A stretch of DNA of 43,034 nucleotides from Bacteroidota bacterium (GTDB lineage Bacteria > Bacteroidota > Bacteroidia > CAILMK01 > JAAYUY01), in assembly GCA_018698135.1 (NCBI GenBank), contig JABINZ010000114.1:1-43034 (forward strand). The letters are read 5' to 3'. Both the position numbers and the translations under genes were made by a program. The notes under the pieces are model-generated. The model was given only the letters and a program-made list of their open reading frames with translations, was not told the origin of the DNA and did not search any database. This document shows, piece after piece, positions 23,740 through 31,124 of the stretch. Positions within the stretch are counted from its first letter, which is position 1; each line of letters starts with the position of its first letter.

Positions 23740-23893
23740 AAATTATCAGTGTCCACTATGTGAGACACTGATTGGACAAACCTGAGTTATATCCACAAAG
23801 TGTCTCCTGCAAGGGAAACTGTGTTTGACTGTGAAAATAGCAATCTGCCGGTAGAAACATATTTGTTGGTGATAACACCAACAAAGGCGGAAA
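23731..23893 (+). repeat. Repeat block R7
   Basis: Near-copy of R5: AGTACTTGAAAATTATCAG, hairpin ATCAGTGTC/GACACTGAT (23745-23772), a degraded ACAAAGTGTC/GAAACTGTGT pair, core AGCAATCTGCCGGTAGAAAC, and a perfect hairpin TTGTTGGTG (23863-23871), loop ATAA, CACCAACAA (23876-23884), then AGGCGG. It forms the right edge of the island, 13 bp from the stop of the convergent transglutaminase gene. Confidence 0.85.
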
Positions 23894-23905
23894 TGGAGAA
23901 TCCTT

Positions 23906-26212
23906 CTACTTTCTATATATCACTTTAGAAGTTATCATTGAATTTTCCTGATAAGCTTTAATAATATAAATACCATCAGAAATGCCATCGTCAGGTTTCC
24001 ACACAAAAGGTGAATGTTGCATTGTTTCAACAAGCTCTCCACACAAATTGAAAATTTCAATGTGGTTTGTATGTATTGGGGCTTTTATTGTGCAATTCTG
24101 ATTAAATGGATTTGGATATACTGTAATAGAATTGTCTTCTTCAAATTCATCCAATCCAGCCCAAATTGCATTACTAATTAGTTCCACATTTGCTTCGAGT
24201 TGCTGATAATTCGTTGTTGCTTCTTCATTAGAAAAAACGACATACCATTTTCCGACTGTAGGTACGGGGAGGTATAGATTTCCACTGTTGAAGTATTTTA
24301 CTGGGAAATAATAATCAAATGCTTGTCCTGCTTTATATTGGTCATAATTTGCCTGATCACAAACAAAAAAAGTAAGTGAACCATTATCAGGTGTTTTGAG
24401 GGCAAACGTGCTATTCTGAACATCTTCAGTGTTTTGTCCTGCAATAACTCCTTGTGCTGTGAAATTAATGTGCAAACCAAATGAAGCTGTTTTGGGCAAA
24501 TCTATTCTATTTCCATAATTCAACTCAGGCATGCTTCCTGCTAAAAATTGAGCTGTCACCGGATAGGTCTCTTTATCTAATGCAATAGTTGTGTTAATGA
24601 TGTTGGCTTGCGTGCTGTTAGGAATATAGCCAAAGTCTTTATGGAAAATTTGGTAACCGTATTTTTTCCCTGCTCCAACATTCACGCTGGCAATACCTGT
24701 ATGATCTGTCCAGGCAAATCCCACATTGTCGACCCAACCTGTGCTATAAGCACCGGGGCTACACCAGAATTCTACCTTTGCTCCATCAACTGCTTTGCCA
24801 TTTTGATCAGTTACCTGAATTTTGAGTGTGCACATTTTATCGTTGTAGTATGAAGATAAAATATCAGGATAACCATCTGCACGGGTTGTATGTGCAATGG
24901 AAGTAGTCCAACTATAGCTACCACCTTTCATCATATTGGTAATACCAGCAAAGGAGGGGCTGATTACTTGGCTGAATCCGCCTCTGAAAAACTCATAATG
25001 ATACCAATCTTCATCCCAAATCATCCCATAAGCATGATCTTCGCCATGAACACCAATATGAACAATCGGAATTAAGGCTGTTCTACAGGCAGCAGCAACG
25101 AGCAATGCATCCTCGTGACAATTTCCATTGTGCTCATTAATAATCTGATTAGGCTCAAAAGGTCGGTTGCCTGCAGCATCTATTGGCAAGGAGCGGGAAG
25201 CCCAATTGCCTAATACATCCAGTGCATGATCTTCTGGATCAAATGATCGATTGAATGGAAAGTATTTCTCAACCCTATCCCATAAATATTCGGGTTGCTG
25301 CATAATGGCACCGAAGCGTTGTATAGTATCAATTGTTCCTTTTGATGTAGTTATATTTACTTGAGTATAATCGAAAACTGAGTGCGGATTTGACCACAAA
25401 TATTCACGCCAGAAATAGCCATAAGTCCGAAACTGTGTGCTGGATGATCGGTCTTCTTTATAAACTCCTTCGCGATCAATTTTAGGCATAACTACATACC
25501 AATAGTAAATTTCCTTTGGAATTTCAGACCAGATAAAGTTAGATCCTTCTTTTATTTTATATTCAGTAGTGGTGTAATAATCTCCTGATGCATAACTGCC
25601 GTGTTCCACCAGCCTCACATATTTTAAGGAATCAACCACGTTATAAATATGTTGTGCGTTTTCTTTTACTAAATCAATAGTGCTTCGGAATCTTGAATCT
25701 TTAAGTGTTTCAGTGGATAAGTTTGCAATTTGAAAAGCAACTTCATCTACAATAGCATTGGGTGCATTAATTATTTGATTGGCAAAAATTCCATCTATTT
25801 TAAATACAGCAAGTTTTCTGAATTGACGATGTAAATCATCTTTTAACCAATTTGGAACTTTGTTTAATGCCGACTGACACAAAGGGTTTAATGTATATTC
25901 GGGCGTAATAAATTCGATACTTTGCGCATCGATATCAATCTGAAAAACTGCTTTTTCATTCGGAAAAAGTATTTCCTTTCCAGATGTGCTGCTAATTACA
26001 TCATTCGATTTTAGCGCGTTATGATTTATTTTTACTGATTGGTAATCAATAAAGGGAGTTGTGTTTTTATCCATTAACACACCTGCATTAATATCTTGTT
26101 TCAGGTATACAATTCCTTGCTCAGGAACACTTTTTTGAATACTGATTTGAGCGAATGAACAAGTGGAAATTAAGGCTGAAATTAGCAGAAAACATAAAAT
26201 TCTTGTGGGCAT
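23906..26212 (-). CDS. Secreted transglutaminase-like protein with type A T9SS sorting domain
   Basis: 768 aa. The signal peptide ends near CSFAQ (residues 18-22). The central transglutaminase-like core has a plausible catalytic triad: Cys365 in NEHNGNCHEDA, His393 in GEDHAYGMIW and Asp400 or Asp402 in WDEDWYHYE. A carboxypeptidase-regulatory-like beta domain follows (VTDQNGKAVDGAKVEFW to GKKYGYQIFHKDFGYI). The last 75 residues form a type A sorting domain: ITVYPNPFNQN, then IEIFNLCGELV, then DGIYIIKAYQENSMITSKVIYRK. It is expected to cross the outer membrane by T9SS and to act on the surface as a cysteine protease or peptide-modifying enzyme; actual chemistry is uncertain. Confidence 0.87.
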   Translation of the reverse strand: MPTRILCFLLISALISTCSFAQISIQKSVPEQGIVYLKQDINAGVLMDKNTTPFIDYQSVKINHNALKSNDVISSTSGKEILFPNEKAVFQIDIDAQSIEFITPEYTLNPLCQSALNKVPNWLKDDLHRQFRKLAVFKIDGIFANQIINAPNAIVDEVAFQIANLSTETLKDSRFRSTIDLVKENAQHIYNVVDSLKYVRLVEHGSYASGDYYTTTEYKIKEGSNFIWSEIPKEIYYWYVVMPKIDREGVYKEDRSSSTQFRTYGYFWREYLWSNPHSVFDYTQVNITTSKGTIDTIQRFGAIMQQPEYLWDRVEKYFPFNRSFDPEDHALDVLGNWASRSLPIDAAGNRPFEPNQIINEHNGNCHEDALLVAAACRTALIPIVHIGVHGEDHAYGMIWDEDWYHYEFFRGGFSQVISPSFAGITNMMKGGSYSWTTSIAHTTRADGYPDILSSYYNDKMCTLKIQVTDQNGKAVDGAKVEFWCSPGAYSTGWVDNVGFAWTDHTGIASVNVGAGKKYGYQIFHKDFGYIPNSTQANIINTTIALDKETYPVTAQFLAGSMPELNYGNRIDLPKTASFGLHINFTAQGVIAGQNTEDVQNSTFALKTPDNGSLTFFVCDQANYDQYKAGQAFDYYFPVKYFNSGNLYLPVPTVGKWYVVFSNEEATTNYQQLEANVELISNAIWAGLDEFEEDNSITVYPNPFNQNCTIKAPIHTNHIEIFNLCGELVETMQHSPFVWKPDDGISDGIYIIKAYQENSMITSKVIYRK

Positions 26213-26233
26213 AACAAATTGCTTTGATTAGCC

Positions 26234-26241
26234 CAAATTTA
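26234..26241 (-). promoter_or_regulatory. -7 element TAAATTTG for the transglutaminase-like gene
   Basis: TAnnTTTG on the minus strand, 21 bp before the ATG at 26212. No distinct TTG element was seen at the expected distance. Confidence 0.38.
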
Positions 26242-26289
26242 CTACAATTTTTGCTTTTTGATGTAGGTGATTTTATGATCGAAGAGTTT

Positions 26290-27372
26290 CTACTTCTTAT
26301 GTGTATTAATCATTAAGCTTGTCAGTTCCAATAATAGTTGGGCACCAAGTTGAGCATCCCAATTTTCATTTTCCTTTTTTGGACGTATACCGCATAAGTC
26401 AAAACCAATTATTCTTTTGCCACTTTGCATGAGTTCGGAAATCAGGAAGGAGATTTCTTCATAAGAAAATCCAGATGGTTGCGGAAATCCAACCTGTGGC
26501 ATTAAATGCGGTTGAAGCACGCTTGCATCAAAACTGATGTAAACATTTTTAGGCAAGGGACTAATTATTTCACTTATCAGCATCTTAAAGGTGGTGCCTT
26601 TAAATTGTTTTTCCTTGATATATTTGTCGGAATAGTACTTAATAATTTGGTAGTTTTTATCGATGACTTCTTTTTCTTCATAAGTAACCTCACGACAACC
26701 AGCTAAAACTAATTTTTTAACCTGATTTAGTTTCAACGCATGATACATACTAGAAAAATCAGAGTAATCTAAACCTTCGTAGCTTCTATATAAATTAGGA
26801 TAGGCATCCAAATGCAATATGCCAATATTATCGTAGTTACGTGATAATGCGGTAATAAAACCTGACGATATTGCCTGATCGCCACCTAACAAACCTACCA
26901 GTTTATGCGATTTCAGGTATTCGCCTGAAATATGTTCCACCCAATCATTAAGAAGTTTGCTCGTAAGGTTTATGTTTTTACAATCTGTAATTAATTCAGC
27001 TCGTTTAGCTTCTGAAAGTTTCTTGCGGAACTGGCGTTCAATCCGGTTTCTGATCTTTCGAAGTTTATAGCTGCTTTCCTTCCACTTTAGAGGGATGTTA
27101 TGCATGAAGATTCCATTTTTCCATGCATCTTCTAATTTTTCTTGAAACAGGCTTAAGCTTTTGGATGCTTCTAAAATTGCTTCGGGCGCGTTTGCTGCTC
27201 CATCATTTGGGGAACTTATATCCCATGGAATAGGGATGATAACCGCATCTGATTCATCCAGATCAAAAGGTAAAGCAAAGATGCCATCTGCACGTGGCCC
27301 TGCTTTGTTCACATCAAATTCAATGAGTTTCTTATCCCTTATTTTCTTCCTTTTGGCTGGACCTGCTGACAT
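26290..27372 (-). CDS. Arginase/agmatinase-fold protein with degenerate metal site
   Basis: About 360 aa from ATG 27372 (a longer frame from TTG 27399 is possible). The ureohydrolase frame is recognisable: VIIPIPWDISSPNDGAANAPEAI, VGLLGGDQAISSG, IGILHLDAYPNLYRSYEGLDYSD, VYISFDASVLQPHLMP and a C-terminal GFDLCGIRP. The ligands of the Mn2 centre are mostly replaced. GGDH is GGDQ (Gln166); DAHxD is DAYPN (Tyr191, Asn193); SxDxDxxDP is SFDASVLQP (Ser284, Gln287). Only two Asp ligands remain (189 and 282). It is unlikely to hydrolyse arginine, agmatine or formiminoglutamate; a non-catalytic or changed function is inferred. It lies 3' of an ornithine-type aminotransferase gene, which hints at a link with arginine/ornithine metabolism. 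Confidence 0.82.
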   Translation of the reverse strand: MSAGPAKRKKIRDKKLIEFDVNKAGPRADGIFALPFDLDESDAVIIPIPWDISSPNDGAANAPEAILEASKSLSLFQEKLEDAWKNGIFMHNIPLKWKESSYKLRKIRNRIERQFRKKLSEAKRAELITDCKNINLTSKLLNDWVEHISGEYLKSHKLVGLLGGDQAISSGFITALSRNYDNIGILHLDAYPNLYRSYEGLDYSDFSSMYHALKLNQVKKLVLAGCREVTYEEKEVIDKNYQIIKYYSDKYIKEKQFKGTTFKMLISEIISPLPKNVYISFDASVLQPHLMPQVGFPQPSGFSYEEISFLISELMQSGKRIIGFDLCGIRPKKENENWDAQLGAQLLLELTSLMINTHKK

Positions 27373-27500
27373 GTAGTTAAGACTGGATTTGTTGAACAAT
27401 GTTCGGGATTATGCGAGGAGTTTCAAAAAGGAGTTATTCACAGCAAATCAAATTTCAAAATATGTTCATCACCATGCCTCTTTGATTTAGGCCAGACCAA

Positions 27501-28691
27501 TCAAATCTCATCCAGCGTTTTCAGTATAATGGCACAACTCTCTTCAATTTCTTCTTCAGTAATGGTGAGGGGAGGGATAATACTAAAGGAGGTATTATCA
27601 AATAAAAACCAATAGGTGATAAGGCCATTTGGTATAACGTTTTCAACAAATTTTTGGGTGATTTCAGCATTTCCCAAATCCACTGCCAACAGAAATCCTG
27701 TTCCACGAATTTCCTTGATTTTGGAATGAACAAGAAGTTTTCGGAATAACAAGCTTTTGGATTCTATTTCCTTAAGATAGTTTTCGCTGCTAAGAACTTC
27801 TAATGTTGCCAAAGCAGTAGCACATACCATTGGGTGCCCACCAAAAGTGGTGGCATGACCCATTAAAGGATGTCCATTATTTAGAGAATTCATTATTTCG
27901 GGAGATGAAATAAAGGCGCCAATTGGCAAGCCACCGCCTAAACTTTTTGCCAGACATAAAATGTCGGGAACAACGTGGAAATAATCAAGGGCAAATAATT
28001 TTCCTGTTCGTCCCAAGGCAGTTTGAATTTCATCAAAAATAAGGAGTACCCCAGTTTTGTTACATTGTTCTCTTACTGATTGTAGGAAATTATCTTTAGG
28101 CATAATCATTCCTGAAGCCGTTTGAATAGGTTCAATTATTACACAAGCTGTTTGGGATGTTATTTCCTTTATTTGTTCAAAATTGTTGAATTCCAATTGC
28201 TTTTGTAATGGAGCTAAAGGCCGAAAAGGATTTTTGAATTTCTCATCTCCCAATAAACTCAATGTTGCTTGTGTGCTTCCATGATAGGAACCTTTAAATG
28301 AAATAATCTCATAACGATTGCTATGCAGTTTGGCAAGTTTAATAGCTCCTTCAATGGCTTCGCTTCCGGAGTTGACAAAAAATGAACTGCTTAAGCTTGT
28401 AGGTAAAAGGCTTGCTAATTTTTCAGCCAGTTTAACGGTTTCTTCCTGTACGAACTCACCATAAACCATAATGTGGAGGTATTTGTCGAGTTGTTTTTGT
28501 ATAGCATCCATTATTTTTGGATGCCTGTGGCCCAAGTTATTTACGGCAACTCCTGAAATTAAATCGATGTATTTTTTGCCCTCTTTATCGTGTAAATATA
28601 TTCCTTCTGCTTTTTCAATTTCCAGCTGTACAGGAGCAAAATTGGTGGTTTGAGCAAGATGTGTTTTATAGCTTTGAAAAAGATTTTCCAT
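27501..28691 (-). CDS. Class III PLP aminotransferase (ornithine/acetylornithine type)
   Basis: 396 aa. Fold-type I class III signatures: GIYLHDKEGKKYIDLISGVAVNNLGHRHPKI, FFVNSGSEAIEGAIKLAK (phosphate site), SFKGSYHGST, LLIFDEIQTALGRTGKLFA (Asp220 contacts the pyridine N) and LAKSLGGGLPIGAFIS with Schiff-base Lys249; HATTFGGHPMVCA completes the active site. It transfers an omega-amino group to 2-oxoglutarate; ornithine, acetylornithine or a related diamine/omega-amino acid is likely. The arginase-like gene follows after a gap of about 130 bp on the same strand. Confidence 0.9.
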   Translation of the reverse strand: MENLFQSYKTHLAQTTNFAPVQLEIEKAEGIYLHDKEGKKYIDLISGVAVNNLGHRHPKIMDAIQKQLDKYLHIMVYGEFVQEETVKLAEKLASLLPTSLSSSFFVNSGSEAIEGAIKLAKLHSNRYEIISFKGSYHGSTQATLSLLGDEKFKNPFRPLAPLQKQLEFNNFEQIKEITSQTACVIIEPIQTASGMIMPKDNFLQSVREQCNKTGVLLIFDEIQTALGRTGKLFALDYFHVVPDILCLAKSLGGGLPIGAFISSPEIMNSLNNGHPLMGHATTFGGHPMVCATALATLEVLSSENYLKEIESKSLLFRKLLVHSKIKEIRGTGFLLAVDLGNAEITQKFVENVIPNGLITYWFLFDNTSFSIIPPLTITEEEIEESCAIILKTLDEI

Positions 28692-28790
28692 TGTAATTGC
28701 GTATTAGCTAAACAAATTTAATTCATTAAGTTTGGAAAGTATAAGATAAAGTGACGAATACTATTTATAATTAATACACGTTTTATTTCT

Positions 28791-29426
28791 ATGAATCGAA
28801 TTTGGATATGGAGTGCATTATTTTTTCTAATTGTTTTGGGATGCACAAAGCGCGAAAACACGAAGGTGGCAATTCAGCCATTCACAGGTTTTCCTACTGA
28901 ACTTATTGATAGTGTTGAGTTTGCTATTCAACGCTTTTACGGATTTCAAACTATACGATTAGAGCCTATTGATATTCCTGAAAATTACTTTGTTCAGATT
29001 AAGTCACCACGCTATCGGGCTGATTCTATTATTCGATTCTTAAAGGAAAACCGACCAAAAGGTGTAGACCATATTATTGGTCTAACAACAAAAGATATAT
29101 CTACAACAAAAAGAGATAAATTCAGGAAAATTAAACAACCAGAAAGCAAATATGCTGATTGGGGCGTTTTTGGATTAGGTTATCGGCCAGGATCAAGTTG
29201 TGTTGTTTCCACATACAGGATTTTCTCTGCAGATAAAGTTAAAAACATTAATCGCTTGCAAAAGGTTAGTCTTCATGAATTGGGTCATAATCTGGGCATC
29301 CCACATTGTCCGGATATCGATTGTTTTATGCGTGATGCGAATGAAACAATTAAAACAATCGACTTTGTTGATGTAAATTTATGTGCTAAATGTAGGTCAC
29401 GAATTCATAAATTTAGCCTTCAATAA
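28791..29426 (+). CDS. Archaemetzincin (peptidase family M54), lipoprotein form
   Basis: 211 aa zinc metalloprotease. The catalytic site is HELGH (162-166), followed by NLGIPHC; the full archaemetzincin signature fits exactly: H-E-x2-H-x2-G-x3-C, four residues, C-x-M, 17 residues, then CAKC. The extra cysteines form the family's structural zinc site. The N-terminus MNRIWIWSALFFLIVLGC is a lipoprotein signal (Cys18), so this version is exported and membrane-anchored. Downstream by 10 bp is a small helical gene on the same strand. The substrate is unknown. Confidence 0.93.
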   Translation: MNRIWIWSALFFLIVLGCTKRENTKVAIQPFTGFPTELIDSVEFAIQRFYGFQTIRLEPIDIPENYFVQIKSPRYRADSIIRFLKENRPKGVDHIIGLTTKDISTTKRDKFRKIKQPESKYADWGVFGLGYRPGSSCVVSTYRIFSADKVKNINRLQKVSLHELGHNLGIPHCPDIDCFMRDANETIKTIDFVDVNLCAKCRSRIHKFSLQ

Positions 29427-29436
29427 ATAGTTTGCT

Positions 29437-29850
29437 ATGCCTCAATATGATTACCTGAAAAACCAAATCGATGAAATAGGTCGTTTTTTAGCACAGTTGG
29501 TTGCTGACTTCTTAAAAATGAAAAAAGGAGGAGAGCAAATTGAGGCTGTTGCTATGGTTGAAAATAGCTTGAAAGAAAACCTAGATCTTTCTCTGGATAA
29601 TTTGATTCAATTATCTGCTGAAGAAACGATTGCCTTATTGAAATCGGATTCAACAGCCAGTTTCATCTATCTGGATCATTTAGCTAAAATATTATTTCAT
29701 ATTGGAAGCGTGGAGAAAGACACGCAGAAAGCAAGAAAATTCATGCAGCAAGCCCAACAATTTTATAGGTATTTGCTAGATAAAGATCCAATATACTCTT
29801 TTGAACGACACCAGCAAATTGAGAAAATTGAAATGATTTTGAAAGGTTAA
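29437..29850 (+). CDS. Hypothetical helical protein, 137 aa
   Basis: ATG at 29437. The protein is almost entirely alpha-helical and cytoplasmic (YLKNQIDEIGRFLAQLVADFLKMKKGG, then a TPR-like segment TQKARKFMQQAQQFYRYLLDKDP). No enzyme motif. It lies 10 bp after the archaemetzincin gene, so cotranscription is likely. Its 3' end abuts the convergent regulator gene with a single base between them. Confidence 0.6.
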   Translation: MPQYDYLKNQIDEIGRFLAQLVADFLKMKKGGEQIEAVAMVENSLKENLDLSLDNLIQLSAEETIALLKSDSTASFIYLDHLAKILFHIGSVEKDTQKARKFMQQAQQFYRYLLDKDPIYSFERHQQIEKIEMILKG

Positions 29851-29851
29851 C

Positions 29852-30850
29852 TCAATCAGAATTTTTTAATCGACTTCTTAGCTTGTCTATTTTCTGATGC
29901 ATATTATTGAAAAATATGATACGTTCTCGTTCTGAAACTGAACTGATCAAAGCCGATTTTGAAATTACGTTTCGTAAATGTTTTTCGGTACTTTGACAAA
30001 AGTGAACGTCTGAAGTAGATAATAGACTAAGTACGTTATAGGTCAGGTAGGTTATTTGAGATTTGTCCATATTTACCAAAATGGTATTATCTCCTACAAT
30101 TACTTCACTTGAATAAAGCTGATAGTTATCGTTAGAATTATTGCTGGAATCCTGTTCCGTATATTTATAACCTCTTTCAGCCTGTAGTTTTATATGATTT
30201 ATTTCTTCATCCAAACGGTCACACAATATAAATGCATCTTCTGGGTTTTCAAAAACGCCAATGTCAAACGAGAATTCTATTTGTCTTAAAAAACTATTAA
30301 TAGTTTCTTGGTTCCAAATTTCTTTTGCTGGTATTCGCTCATAAGTCTGAATAATTTTTTTACCAATTTTCATGGTTGTTTCCAGCGTATCTTCAAATGA
30401 GAATTTTTTGTTAACATATTCAGGGAAAAGCAATACAGCTTTCAAATAAAAGAACACTTTAAAAGCAGCCAACTCAGGATGTCGGAAATGATGAAAAAGA
30501 GGAATATCCTGAGCAGAATAAATCATTTCTAGGTTTTCTGATCTAGCAAATTGCGAAAGACTTGCCTGTACAAAAGCCATATAATCTTCAAAAGAAAAAT
30601 GAATATGATTAATGTCGGATGCACTAAATAGAATATGATTTGTTTTGATATTAAAAAGCTTGTCAAGTGATATGTTGAAATGAGAACAGAGTTTCTGTAG
30701 TTCGTCAATGGATAAACTTTTTCCTGACCGGATTCTTCTGTAAGCACTATCTGAACTTATATTCAATAAATCAGATACTTCATCTACAAGCGAAAGATTC
30801 TGAGGGATTGAGTTTTTAATTTGTTGAAATAAAAGGGCTTGTGTTTCCAT
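29852..30850 (-). CDS. Helix-turn-helix transcriptional regulator
   Basis: About 332 aa from ATG 30850. The longer TTG start at 30871 falls inside the probable -7 promoter element, so ATG 30850 is preferred. The N-terminus has an XRE-like HTH (VDEVSDLLNISSDSAYRRIRSGKSLSIDELQKLCSHFNISLDKLF). The remaining roughly 260 residues are helical with no known ligand domain; similar HTH-plus-long-helical-domain regulators are common in Bacteroidota. It is divergent from the CsgG-like gene at 31125 and may control it. Confidence 0.78.
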   Translation of the reverse strand: METQALLFQQIKNSIPQNLSLVDEVSDLLNISSDSAYRRIRSGKSLSIDELQKLCSHFNISLDKLFNIKTNHILFSASDINHIHFSFEDYMAFVQASLSQFARSENLEMIYSAQDIPLFHHFRHPELAAFKVFFYLKAVLLFPEYVNKKFSFEDTLETTMKIGKKIIQTYERIPAKEIWNQETINSFLRQIEFSFDIGVFENPEDAFILCDRLDEEINHIKLQAERGYKYTEQDSSNNSNDNYQLYSSEVIVGDNTILVNMDKSQITYLTYNVLSLLSTSDVHFCQSTEKHLRNVISKSALISSVSERERIIFFNNMHQKIDKLRSRLKNSD

Positions 30851-30868
30851 TTCGTTAAAGTCTTTTGC

Positions 30869-30898
30869 CAAAGATACTTTTTTTTAGTAAATATCAAT
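30869..30898 (-). promoter_or_regulatory. Promoter of the HTH regulator (TTG, 19 bp, TATCTTTG)
   Basis: On the minus strand TTG at 30898-30896 and TATCTTTG at 30876-30869 are separated by 19 bp, matching the Bacteroidota promoter layout (-33 TTG, -7 TAnnTTTG). The start codon ATG 30850 lies 18 bp downstream. Confidence 0.55.
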
Positions 30899-30914
30899 AA
30901 TTTCCGATTTGGTT

Positions 30915-30931
30915 TTTGCAATTTTTGCAAA
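30915..30931. promoter_or_regulatory. Palindrome TTTGCAA-TTT-TTGCAAA, candidate operator
   Basis: Perfect 7-bp inverted arms around three T residues, about 15 bp upstream of the regulator's -33 element and in the region shared with the divergent gene. The natural candidate binder is the HTH protein itself; this is inferred from position only. Confidence 0.35.
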
Positions 30932-31124
30932 TTAAAGTGTTTCGTGTTCTATAAATTTGCTTGAATCAATAGAAACCATTGTTTATTCTCTCTAAATTAT
31001 TAAAACGTTTGTATAATATATAACAGGACGCGAAAACCAATTTCCACCACCTACCAGCTAATATTAGTTTTGAATCATATTATAAATTAACGTCAATCAT
31101 AGTGTTGACATAAATGAAAAAGTG

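Noticed and set aside
19277-23893. CRISPR array
   Set aside because: The repeats are 65-215 bp composite blocks separated by whole genes; there are no short, regularly spaced repeats with spacers and no cas genes.
19277-23893. Complete integron
   Set aside because: No integrase, no attI, and most cassette ends lack matching RYYYAAC/GTTRRRY pairs; kept only as an integron-like hypothesis.
27161-27376. Plus-strand frame opposite the arginase-like gene
   Set aside because: Shadow of a conserved coding frame; no independent support.
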